Of a stretch of DNA of 64,000 nt, positions 53,029 to 60,829 are shown in pieces. Numbering within the stretch: the first letter of the stretch is position 1; each line of letters starts with the position of its first letter. The translations under genes were made by a program, and so were the position numbers. The DNA comes from Mesorhizobium ciceri WSM4083. GTDB lineage: Bacteria > Pseudomonadota > Alphaproteobacteria > Rhizobiales > Rhizobiaceae. The stretch lies in NCBI RefSeq assembly GCF_000519305.1, contig NZ_JAFG01000009.1, forward strand, positions 81,115 to 145,114, in the 5' to 3' direction. The notes beneath the pieces are model-generated. The model ran no database searches and was not told where the DNA came from. It saw nothing but the letters and a program-made list of their open reading frames with translations.

Positions 53029-53895
53029 ATGGGTGTTTTCAAAGCCGCTGCGATCCAGATGCGTTCAGGCGAGAGCCCCGAGCGCAACGCCGTCGATCTC
53101 GAACGGCTGGTGCGTGAAGCAGCCAGCCTAGGTGCCACCTACATCCAGACGCCGGAAATGACCGGCGCGCTGATCCGCGACAAGGAAGTTCGCGCCGCAT
53201 CGTTCACGTCGGAGGACAAGGACATCGTCGTCGCGACCGCGCGCAGGCTGGCCAGGGAGCTCGGCATGTTCCTGCATATCGGCTCGACCGCGATTTTGCG
53301 CGCCGACGGCAAGCTCGCCAACCGGGCGCTGCTGTTCGGGCCGGATGGTGCTGCGCTCGCCACCTACGACAAGATCCACATGTTCGACGTCGATCTCGAC
53401 AATGGCGAGAGCTGGCGTGAATCCGCCGCCTACGAACCGGGCACCGAGGCCGTCGTCACCGAGATCGAGGGTGCAAAGCTCGGCTTCGCCGTTTGCTACG
53501 ATCTGCGCTTTCCGCAACTCTTCCGCGCCGAGGCACTGGCCGGTGCCGACCTGCTTTCCGTACCTGCCGCCTTCACCCGCCAGACCGGCGAGGCGCACTG
53601 GCACGTGCTGCTCAGGGCCCGCGCCATCGAGAACGGCGCCTATGTCGTCGCCGCCGCGCAGGGCGGCTTGCACGAAGATGGCCGCGAGACCTACGGTCAT
53701 TCGCTGATCGTCGATCCGTGGGGCCGTATCATCGCGGAAGCCGCGCATGACGAGCCGGCGGTGATCGTCGCCGAGATCGACCCGGCGCAGTCGCTTGCCG
53801 CGCGCAAGAAGATCCCCAACCTCAAAAATGCGCGGGATTTTGCCGTCAATGCCGGCTTGGGCGAGTTGCCGCGGCTCAGGGGTGCAGCCTCTTGA
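53029..53895 (+). CDS. Carbon-nitrogen hydrolase (Nit-like)
   Basis: A 288-residue nitrilase-superfamily amidase. The catalytic triad is E43 (TPEMTG), K115 (YDKIHMFD) and C156 (AVCYDLRFP). By family it may hydrolyse deaminated glutathione or omega-amides; the glutaredoxin neighbour makes the former attractive. GAGGGA at 6-nt spacing favours the second of two in-frame ATGs. Its stop overlaps the TTG start of the next gene by 4 bp. Confidence 0.9.
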   Translation: MGVFKAAAIQMRSGESPERNAVDLERLVREAASLGATYIQTPEMTGALIRDKEVRAASFTSEDKDIVVATARRLARELGMFLHIGSTAILRADGKLANRALLFGPDGAALATYDKIHMFDVDLDNGESWRESAAYEPGTEAVVTEIEGAKLGFAVCYDLRFPQLFRAEALAGADLLSVPAAFTRQTGEAHWHVLLRARAIENGAYVVAAAQGGLHEDGRETYGHSLIVDPWGRIIAEAAHDEPAVIVAEIDPAQSLAARKKIPNLKNARDFAVNAGLGELPRLRGAAS

Positions 53896-54317
53896 TCCGT
53901 TTTGCCCTGATCTGCGAGCACGAGCACGAATTCGAAGGCTGGTTCCGCAGCAACGACGATTTCGACACCCAGAAGAAGCGCGGCTTTGTCGACTGCCCGA
54001 GCTGCGGTTCGCACAAGGTGCAGAAAGCGCTGATGGCGCCGGCTGTCTCCACGGCGCGCAAGCAGGAAACCATAGCGCTGGCCATGGGCGAGGCGCAGAA
54101 GCAGGCTTTGGCGCAGTTAAAGGCGATGGCCGAGAAGGTGCGCGAGAATGCCGACTATGTCGGCGACAAGTTCGCCGAGGAAGCGCGAAAGATCCATTTC
54201 GGCGAGAGCGACCCGCGCGGCATCTATGGCGAGGCGACGCTGGACGAGGCCAAGAGCCTGGCCGAGGACGGCGTCGAGTTCATGCCGATCCCGGTGTTCC
54301 CGGACGATCGCAACTGA
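53892..54317 (+). CDS. DUF1178 family protein
   Basis: A 141-residue protein. The first 40 residues form a small zinc-ribbon-like unit (one cysteine in LICEHEHEFEGWF, a pair in VDCPSCGSHKVQKAL); a charged helix and the conserved C-terminus (ARKIHFGESDPRGIYGEATL) follow. Function unknown. It starts with TTG inside the end of the nitrilase gene, so translation is coupled. The pairing of nitrilase and DUF1178 genes is usual in alphaproteobacteria. Confidence 0.9.
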   Translation: MIRFALICEHEHEFEGWFRSNDDFDTQKKRGFVDCPSCGSHKVQKALMAPAVSTARKQETIALAMGEAQKQALAQLKAMAEKVRENADYVGDKFAEEARKIHFGESDPRGIYGEATLDEAKSLAEDGVEFMPIPVFPDDRN

Positions 54318-54403
54318 GCGCAAGGCGACGGAAAGCGGCCGTCGCGGTGTGGGGTCGGTTGACGTTGGCGGGACAGGGCGGGCGCGAAGGATCGCAACAG
54401 AAA

Positions 54404-54904
54404 TTAGCTCACGCTCCCGATCAGCTTTTCTAGCAGACGCGAGAGTGTTTCCCGTTCCGCCTGTGTAAGGCCCGCGAGAATCTCATGCTCGTTGGTCACG
54501 TGGGCGGTAACGGCCGCATCGATCAAGGCCAGGCCCTTGTCGGTCAGCCTCACGACAATGCCGCGCCTATCGTTGGGATGCGGCTCGCGCAGGATCAATC
54601 CGGACGTCTCGAGCCGGTCGAGCCTGTTGGTCATGGCGCCTGACGTCACCATCGTCGCTTCATAGAGGGCGGTTGGCGTCAGCGCGTAGGGAGAGCCTGA
54701 ACGGCGCAGCGTGGCCAGCACGTCGAATTCCCCGGACTGCAATCCATAACGGGCAAACAACGGCGCCAGGCGCTCGCGGGCGATCAGCGAGGCGGCCTCG
54801 TTCAGCCGCCCGAGCACACCCATCGGCGAGACATCCAGATCGGGCCGCTCCCGCTTCCATTGCTCGATCGCCCGTGCTGCCCTGTCCAACTGTCTCACCA
54901 TCAT
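54404..54904 (-). CDS. MarR-family transcriptional regulator
   Basis: A 166-residue winged-helix dimer. FDVLATLRRSGSPYALTPTA and MVTSGAMTNRLDRLETSGLI form the helix-turn-helix, LREPHPNDRRGIVVRLTDKG the wing. The start at 54904 (or 54901) is preferred over longer readings because the latter would place the operator at 54908-54921 inside the gene. It diverges from an EamA exporter, which it probably represses together with itself. Confidence 0.9.
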   Translation of the reverse strand: MMVRQLDRAARAIEQWKRERPDLDVSPMGVLGRLNEAASLIARERLAPLFARYGLQSGEFDVLATLRRSGSPYALTPTALYEATMVTSGAMTNRLDRLETSGLILREPHPNDRRGIVVRLTDKGLALIDAAVTAHVTNEHEILAGLTQAERETLSRLLEKLIGSVS

Positions 54905-54907
54905 ATA

Positions 54908-54937
54908 TCTTGACGTTAAGAATCTTTCCATTATCTT
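54908..54937 (+). promoter_or_regulatory. MarR operator overlapping the exporter promoter
   Basis: TCTTGACGTTAAGA (54908-54921) is a near-perfect dyad of the kind many MarR proteins bind. It contains the TTGACG -35 of a promoter with a 16-bp spacer and TATCTT -10 (54932-54937) facing the EamA gene. It also lies just before the MarR start. Confidence 0.6.
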
Positions 54938-54985
54938 ATCGTACCATGCAATGCCGGCCAAGCGCCGCGCTACAGGATTCGGTCA

Positions 54986-55876
54986 ATGAAACTTCTCTGG
55001 GATTCGGCGCTCGGACTGCTGGTCGTCACCGGCGGCCTGCTCGGCCTGACGCTGCCGTTCGGCAAGCTCGCCACGGCTGCCGGCGTGCCGGCCATGGTCT
55101 GGGCCTTCGTCATCTCGCTCGGCGCCGGCGGCGTCTTGCTGTGCGTGCTCCTGGCTCGCGGCCAGCGGGTCCGGCTCACCGCGCACAAATTCCGCTATTT
55201 CTTCGTCACCGCCGCGGTGTCCTATGCCGTCCCCAACCTCCTGATGTTCTCGGCCATCCCGCATCTGGGCGCCGGCTACACCGGCATCATGTTCACGCTG
55301 TCGCCGGTCATCACGCTGGTGTTCTCGATCCTGCTGCGTGTCCGGCGCCCCAACATGCTGGGCATTGTCGGCATCGCCGTCGGCTTCGTCGGCGCCGTCA
55401 TGGTCGCGGTGACGCGCGGCGAGGCCGGCCAGCCGGCCGATCTGTTCTGGGTGGCGATGGGGTTGCTCATCCCGGTCAGCCTTGCCGCCGGCAACATCTA
55501 TCGCACGGTCGACTGGCCGGACGGCACCGGCCCGATCGAGCTTGCCGTCGGCAGCCATCTGGCGTCAGCGGCGATGCTGCTTGCCGGCATTTTTCTCCTG
55601 TTCGGCGGCAAGGCTTTCGTGCCACTCGGCGGCGTGCCGCTGGTGGTCGTCGCGCAGGTCGCGTCGGCGTCGGCGATGTTCGCCTTCTTCTTCAGGCTGC
55701 AGGCGGTTGGCGGTCCGGTCTATCTCAGCCAGATCGGTTATGTGGCGGCGGCCGTCGGCCTGTTTGCCGGCACCATCTTTCTCGGCGAGCACTATCAGCT
55801 GCTGACCTGGGCAGGCGCGCTCATCATCACCGCCGGCGTGTTCATCACCACCAAGGCACAAAGCCGGAAGGCGTGA
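54986..55876 (+). CDS. DMT-superfamily (EamA) transporter
   Basis: A 296-residue, ten-helix exporter with two EamA repeats (LGLLVVTGGLLGLTLPFGKL to MVAVTRGE, and FWVAMGLLIPVSLAAGNIYR to the end). YLSQIGYVAAAVGLFAGTIF is the typical late-repeat block. Its promoter overlaps a MarR operator, so it is probably induced by a compound sensed by that regulator. Substrate unknown. Confidence 0.88.
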   Translation: MKLLWDSALGLLVVTGGLLGLTLPFGKLATAAGVPAMVWAFVISLGAGGVLLCVLLARGQRVRLTAHKFRYFFVTAAVSYAVPNLLMFSAIPHLGAGYTGIMFTLSPVITLVFSILLRVRRPNMLGIVGIAVGFVGAVMVAVTRGEAGQPADLFWVAMGLLIPVSLAAGNIYRTVDWPDGTGPIELAVGSHLASAAMLLAGIFLLFGGKAFVPLGGVPLVVVAQVASASAMFAFFFRLQAVGGPVYLSQIGYVAAAVGLFAGTIFLGEHYQLLTWAGALIITAGVFITTKAQSRKA

Positions 55877-55959
55877 GCGGCCGCAGGGATCCGAACTGCC
55901 TTCGCGACTGGAGCCGATTTCACCTGAATTTGTATCCAGATCTGCTTTATCTTCCTGTT

Positions 55960-55980
55960 TGAGCGTGATCTTTTCCGAGT
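55960..55980. repeat. Half of the AGCATGATC palindrome family
   Basis: TTGAGCGTGATCTTTTCCGA resembles the left arm of the palindrome at 5678 (TTGAGCATGATCTGTTCCGA) with two differences. The right arm is missing. It lies just upstream of the flavin reductase gene. Confidence 0.5.
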
Positions 55981-55995
55981 GCTCTGGAGCATGCC

Positions 55996-56514
55996 ATGAA
56001 CGAACCGAAGACATCCGTAGGGACTGCCGTCGATGTAGCTGATTTTCGCGCCGCGATGCGGCTGATCGTCGGCAATGTCAGCGTCATCACCGCCGGCACC
56101 GGCGAGGATCGCTCCGGCCTGGTGGTCATTTCGGTCGTCTCGCTGTCGGCCGAGCCGCCGAAGGTGATCGCCTGCGTCAACAGGTCGTCCTCGACCTGGC
56201 CGGTGATCGAACGCTACCGGCATTTCGGCGTCAATTCGCTTGGCCCCCAGCATCAAAAGGTGGCCGAGCGGTTCTCCGGTTTTGGCGGCATCAAGGGCAA
56301 GGACCGCTATGAGGGCGCCGAATGGATGACGCTCAAGACCGGAGCTTTACTGCTTTCGGATGCGGTGGCCGCATTCGACTGCAGCCTCGACGAGATGATC
56401 GATCGCGGCACGCATTCCATCGTCATCGGTTCGGTCGAGGCCGTGCGCACGTCCGATGCCGGCCAGGCGCTGATCTACTGGCGCGGCGGCTACAGGCCGC
56501 TGAATTCTGAATGA
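55996..56514 (+). CDS. Flavin reductase-like, FMN-binding protein
   Basis: A 172-residue protein of the split-barrel flavin reductase family. FRAAMRLIVGNVSVITAGTG and the GLVVISVVSLSAEPPKVIAC block bind the flavin; FGVNSLGPQHQKVAERFSG follows. It supplies reduced FMN to a monooxygenase; none is adjacent. It ends 2 bp before the convergent ubiG stop. Confidence 0.87.
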   Translation: MNEPKTSVGTAVDVADFRAAMRLIVGNVSVITAGTGEDRSGLVVISVVSLSAEPPKVIACVNRSSSTWPVIERYRHFGVNSLGPQHQKVAERFSGFGGIKGKDRYEGAEWMTLKTGALLLSDAVAAFDCSLDEMIDRGTHSIVIGSVEAVRTSDAGQALIYWRGGYRPLNSE

Positions 56515-56516
56515 GA

Positions 56517-57266
56517 TCAGACCGAGCCTTTTTCCGCCAGGACCATGTAGTTGACGTCCATGTCCTTCGACCGCGCCCAGCGGTCGGCCAGCGGGTTGTA
56601 GGTGACGCCGGTGCGGTCGATGATGGTCAGGCCGGCGCCGCCAAGCGCCTTTTCGAGCTCTTCCGGACGCACCAGCTTGCCGAACTGGTGGGTGCCGCGC
56701 GGCAGCCAGCGCAGCACATATTCGGCGCCGATGATGGCCAAGCCCAGCGCCTTCAGCGTGCGGTTGATGGTGGCCACGAACATGATGCCGCCGGGCCGGA
56801 CCATCTCGCCGCATTTGGCGACGAACAGGTCGATGTCGGCGACATGCTCGACCACTTCCATGTTGAGGATGACGTCGAATTTTTCGCCGGCATCGGCAAG
56901 GTCCTCGGCCGTCGTGGCGCGATAGTCGACGCTGACATTGCCCTCGGCAGCGTGCAGCTTGGCCACTTCGATGTTGGTTTCGGAGGCATCCGCGCCCACA
57001 ACCTCGGCGCCAAGCCGCGCCATCGGCTCGCACAGAAGTCCGCCACCACAGCCGATGTCGAGGATGCGCAGGCCCTCGAAAGGCCTTGCAGCGCGCGGGT
57101 CACGGCCGAAGCGCGTCGCTATCTGGTCGCGGATATAGGCCAGCCGGACCGGATTGAATTTGTGCAGGGGGCGGAACTTGCCGTTCGGGTTCCACCATTC
57201 GGCGGCAAGGGCGGAAAAGCGTTCCACTTCTCCGGCATCGATCGTCGATCGTCGGGGCTCTGGCAT
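56517..57266 (-). CDS. ubiG: Ubiquinone biosynthesis O-methyltransferase
   Basis: A 249-residue SAM methyltransferase that adds both O-methyl groups in ubiquinone synthesis. AAEWWNPNGKFRPLHKFNPV is the characteristic N-terminal block, LDIGCGGGLLCEP (69-81) the SAM motif, and MEVVEHVADIDLFV and GTHQFGKLVRPEELE are further family blocks. Intact and full length. It lies downstream of a histidine kinase gene on the same strand, 114 bp away. Confidence 0.95.
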   Translation of the reverse strand: MPEPRRSTIDAGEVERFSALAAEWWNPNGKFRPLHKFNPVRLAYIRDQIATRFGRDPRAARPFEGLRILDIGCGGGLLCEPMARLGAEVVGADASETNIEVAKLHAAEGNVSVDYRATTAEDLADAGEKFDVILNMEVVEHVADIDLFVAKCGEMVRPGGIMFVATINRTLKALGLAIIGAEYVLRWLPRGTHQFGKLVRPEELEKALGGAGLTIIDRTGVTYNPLADRWARSKDMDVNYMVLAEKGSV

Positions 57267-57380
57267 GGTTGGTCTCCTCGAACGCTAGGAAGTCGGGCGT
57301 GAGGCCGCGAATGTCAAGGCAGCAATTTTCGATGCTGCCAAAGGGGCTGACAGACCGGCCGGGCTGGCAGCGCGGCCGAC

Positions 57381-59249
57381 CTACTTCGTGTCCAGCACGT
57401 CACGCAGTTTCGCCCCCAGTTGCTCGATGGTGAAGGGCTTGGCGAGGAAATGCACGTCGTGGTCGAGCACGCCGTTGTGGACCACGGCGTTCCTGGTGAA
57501 GCCGGTGGTGAAGATCACCTTCAGTTGCGGCATGCGGGCAACGGCCTCTTCCGCCAGCTTGCGGCCGTTCATGACGGGCATGACGATGTCGGTGAACAGA
57601 AGGGCGACGTTAGGGCTCTCTGCCAGTTTCTGCAACGCTTCCTCGCCACTCGCGGCATGAATGACGGTGTATCCGAGTTCGCGTATGGCCTCGGTGGTGG
57701 AGACCCGCACGCGGGCATCATCCTCGACGACAAGGATCGTTTCGGCGACCGGTGCGGCGGGGCTGTTGCCTCGCCCGGCGGGCAGGGCCGGCTCTTCGGC
57801 GCCGAAATACCGCGGCAAGTAGATTTTGATCGTCGTGCCTTCGCCGGGTTCGGAATAGATGTTGACGTGGCCGCCCGACTGTTTGACGAAGCCGAACACC
57901 TGGCTCAACCCCAGGCCGGTGCCCTTGTTGACCGGCTTGGTGGTGAAGAAGGGTTCGAATGCCTTGGCCATGACATCGGGGGTCATGCCCGAACCGGTAT
58001 CGCTGACGGCGATCATCACATACTGGCCGGCCGCGACTTCGGCATGGGCGGCGGCGTAGCTCTCATCGAGATGGCTGTTGGCGGTCTCGATGGTCAGCTT
58101 GCCATCATCGCCCATGGCGTCGCGCGCGTTGACGGCCAGGTTGAGAACGGCGTTCTCGATCTGGCTCGGGTCGGCATGGGTTTTCCACAAGCCGCCCGCC
58201 AGCACCGTTTCGATGCGGATGGTTTCGCCGAGTGCCCGACGGATCAGGTCGGACATGCCGGTCAGCAGACGGTTGGCGTCGACGATCTGCGGCGCCAGCG
58301 GCTGCTGGCGCGAGAAGGCGAGCAGCCGGGCCGTCAGATTGGCGGCACGGGTCGCGGCATCGATCGCCGCGTCGATGAATTGTGCGATGTCGTGCTCGCC
58401 GCGCGCCAGCTTGCGCTGGGCGAGATTCATGGCGCTGATGATCACCGCCAGCATGTTGTTGAAGTCGTGGGCGATGCCACCTGTAAGCTGGCCGACCGCC
58501 TCCATCTTGTGCATCTGGCGGATCTGGGATTCGGCCTTTTCACGTGTCTCGATCTCATTGCCCAGCGCCACGTTCTTGCGCACCAACTCATCCTGGGCAA
58601 CGGCAACCTCACGGAAGCGGCGGCGCGATTCCCCGATCGCGTAGCCGGCAAGCAGGAAGATCGCCAGCAGCGCCGCCAGCGAACCGATACGTAGCCAGGC
58701 CTCGACCTGGTCGGTATGCGCGTCGCGCGCGGCGACGGCTGCGGCGCTGATGCGTCGGACCGTATCCATGCTGGTCCGGATTTCGTCCATCACGGCCTTG
58801 CCCTGGCCGCTGCGAATCAGATCCAGCGCTTTCGTCGCATTGCCCTGGTCGTAAAGGGCAATCGTCTCGGCCAGTTCAGCCTGCTTTTGCGAAAGCGCGT
58901 CCTTGATATGGTTGATCGGCTGGACGAGCTGGTCGTCGGGGGCGGTCAAGCTGTCGATGCGGGCAAGTTGGCCCGGAATGGCGCCGACAGCGCTCCGATA
59001 GGGTTCGAGATAGGATTTCTCGCCGGTCAGCAGATAGCCCCGCTGGCCGCTCTCGGCTTCCTGCGCCAGAGAAAGCAGACCCGAAAGCAATTGCTGATAT
59101 TCGATTGCCTCGCGCGCGGCGGCGCGGTTGGCCCGCTGTTCCTCGACCAGCATGGCACGGCTGCCGACAATCAGCGCCAGCACGGCAAAGCCGGCGACAA
59201 GCGGGAGCGATTGCCATCGCATGGCACGTCGAAGACGAGCAATCATCAT
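57381..59249 (-). CDS. CHASE3-domain hybrid sensor histidine kinase
   Basis: A 622-residue protein. Two helices (about 13-33 and 186-206) flank a CHASE3 extracytoplasmic domain. HisKA has H261 in GGIAHDFNNML, the ATPase domain shows VLNLAVNARDAM, VSDTGSGM and NKGTGLGLSQVFGFV, and a receiver follows with D554 in FTDIVMPVMNG and K604 in LAKPF. All catalytic residues are present. Partner and signal are unknown; no response regulator is adjacent. Confidence 0.94.
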   Translation of the reverse strand: MMIARLRRAMRWQSLPLVAGFAVLALIVGSRAMLVEEQRANRAAAREAIEYQQLLSGLLSLAQEAESGQRGYLLTGEKSYLEPYRSAVGAIPGQLARIDSLTAPDDQLVQPINHIKDALSQKQAELAETIALYDQGNATKALDLIRSGQGKAVMDEIRTSMDTVRRISAAAVAARDAHTDQVEAWLRIGSLAALLAIFLLAGYAIGESRRRFREVAVAQDELVRKNVALGNEIETREKAESQIRQMHKMEAVGQLTGGIAHDFNNMLAVIISAMNLAQRKLARGEHDIAQFIDAAIDAATRAANLTARLLAFSRQQPLAPQIVDANRLLTGMSDLIRRALGETIRIETVLAGGLWKTHADPSQIENAVLNLAVNARDAMGDDGKLTIETANSHLDESYAAAHAEVAAGQYVMIAVSDTGSGMTPDVMAKAFEPFFTTKPVNKGTGLGLSQVFGFVKQSGGHVNIYSEPGEGTTIKIYLPRYFGAEEPALPAGRGNSPAAPVAETILVVEDDARVRVSTTEAIRELGYTVIHAASGEEALQKLAESPNVALLFTDIVMPVMNGRKLAEEAVARMPQLKVIFTTGFTRNAVVHNGVLDHDVHFLAKPFTIEQLGAKLRDVLDTK

Positions 59250-59410
59250 CTGTTATGCCGAATGTTATGCCGAACCAAAAGAATTCCCCGTAGGCAGCAT
59301 TTCGTAGGCGGCGGCGGGGCGGAAGGCAATATGCCGGCTTCCGGAGCCGGCAATCGGCCGCCAGCCTTGCGAAACCTTCATCATTTGGCTAAGGAGGCCG
59401 CGCATTCAGC

Positions 59411-59438
59411 GGCCGGCGTCAGCCGGCCTTCCGCTTTT
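59411..59438 (+). promoter_or_regulatory. Hairpin in the lysC leader
   Basis: GGCCGGC and GCCGGCC form a 7-bp exact stem with a 4-nt loop, then TTCCGCTTTT. It lies 55-80 bp upstream of lysC, and a second CCGGC/GCCGG pair follows. It could attenuate lysC, or only be a G/C-rich stem; no lysine riboswitch is seen. Confidence 0.35.
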
Positions 59439-59492
59439 CGGGATTCCGGCTTTTGGCCGGGATCCGGCTTCAGGCAAAGGCATTTCGCTCCC

Positions 59493-60746
59493 ATGGCGCG
59501 CATCGTGATGAAATTCGGCGGAACCTCGGTCGCCGACATCGCCCGCATCCGCAACGTGGCGCGTCACGTCAAACGCGAGGTCGACGCCGGCCATGAGGTG
59601 GCGGTGGTCGTTTCTGCGATGGCCGGGAAAACCAATGAACTGGTCGGCTGGACGCGTGAGGCCTCGCCGATGCATGACGCACGCGAATATGATGCGGTCG
59701 TCGCTTCCGGCGAGCAGGTCACGGCCGGCCTTCTGGCCATCACCTTGCAGAACATGGGCGTGCATGCCCGCTCCTGGCAGGGTTGGCAGATCCCGATCAA
59801 GACCGACAATGCGCATGGAGCGGCGCGCATCCTCGACATCGACGGCGCGTTCCTGGTCAAGCGCTTCGGCGAGGGCCAGGTGGCGGTGATCGCCGGGTTC
59901 CAGGGCATCGGCCCGGACAATCGTATCGCCACGCTCGGCCGCGGCGGCTCCGACACCAGTGCGGTTGCCATCGCCGCGGCGGTCAAGGCCGATCGCTGCG
60001 ACATCTATACCGACGTCGACGGGGTCTACACCACCGATCCGCGCATCGAGCCCAAGGCGCGGCGGCTGGCCAAGATCTCGTTCGAGGAAATGCTTGAAAT
60101 GGCCTCGCTCGGCGCCAAGGTTCTGCAGGTGCGTTCGGTCGAGCTTGCCATGGTGCACAGGGTGCGTACCTTCGTGCGGTCGTCCTTCGACGATCCCGAC
60201 GCGCCCGGAATGGGGGATTTGCTCAATCCGCCCGGAACGCTCATTTGCGACGAGGAAGAGATCGTGGAACAGCAGGTCGTCACCGGAATTGCCTACGCCA
60301 AGGATGAAGCGCAGATTTCGCTGCGCCGGGTCGGCGACCGGCCGGGCGTTGCCGCCGGCATCTTCGGGCCGCTGGCCGAGGCCAACATCAATGTCGACAT
60401 GATCGTCCAGAACATTTCCGAGGACGGCAAGTTCACCGACATGACCTTCACCGTGCCGTCGGGTGATGTCGACAAGGCGCTGGCCGTGCTTGAACGGCTG
60501 AAAGCCGAGATCGGCTACGATGTCGTGCAGTCGGAAGCCGGCATGTCGAAGGTTTCGGTCATCGGCATCGGCATGAGGAGCCATGCCGGCGTCGCCGCCA
60601 CCGCTTTCAAGGCGCTGGCCGACAAATCGATCAACATCCGCGCCATCACGACCTCCGAGATCAAGATTTCGATCCTGATCGACGGTCCGTATACGGAACT
60701 TGCGGTTCGTACTTTGCATTCCGTCTACGGTCTGGATAAGCAGTAG
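59493..60746 (+). CDS. lysC: Aspartate kinase
   Basis: A 417-residue monofunctional aspartokinase, first enzyme of the lysine, threonine and methionine pathway. MARIVMKFGGTSVAD carries the substrate lysine K7, LGRGGSDTSAVAIAAAVKAD and DVDGVYTTDPRIEPKARRL are the kinase blocks, and two ACT domains (about 265-415) give feedback control by lysine and threonine. The start at 59493 is fixed by the family N-terminus; the frame stays open far upstream without coding features. Confidence 0.96.
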   Translation: MARIVMKFGGTSVADIARIRNVARHVKREVDAGHEVAVVVSAMAGKTNELVGWTREASPMHDAREYDAVVASGEQVTAGLLAITLQNMGVHARSWQGWQIPIKTDNAHGAARILDIDGAFLVKRFGEGQVAVIAGFQGIGPDNRIATLGRGGSDTSAVAIAAAVKADRCDIYTDVDGVYTTDPRIEPKARRLAKISFEEMLEMASLGAKVLQVRSVELAMVHRVRTFVRSSFDDPDAPGMGDLLNPPGTLICDEEEIVEQQVVTGIAYAKDEAQISLRRVGDRPGVAAGIFGPLAEANINVDMIVQNISEDGKFTDMTFTVPSGDVDKALAVLERLKAEIGYDVVQSEAGMSKVSVIGIGMRSHAGVAATAFKALADKSINIRAITTSEIKISILIDGPYTELAVRTLHSVYGLDKQ

Positions 60747-60829
60747 CGAGAACGATTTGAGTTGTTGCGTGTGCGCCGGTCGCGGTGGAAACTGCGGCGG
60801 GCAGAATGCCCATTGGAGAAGAAGCCGCG

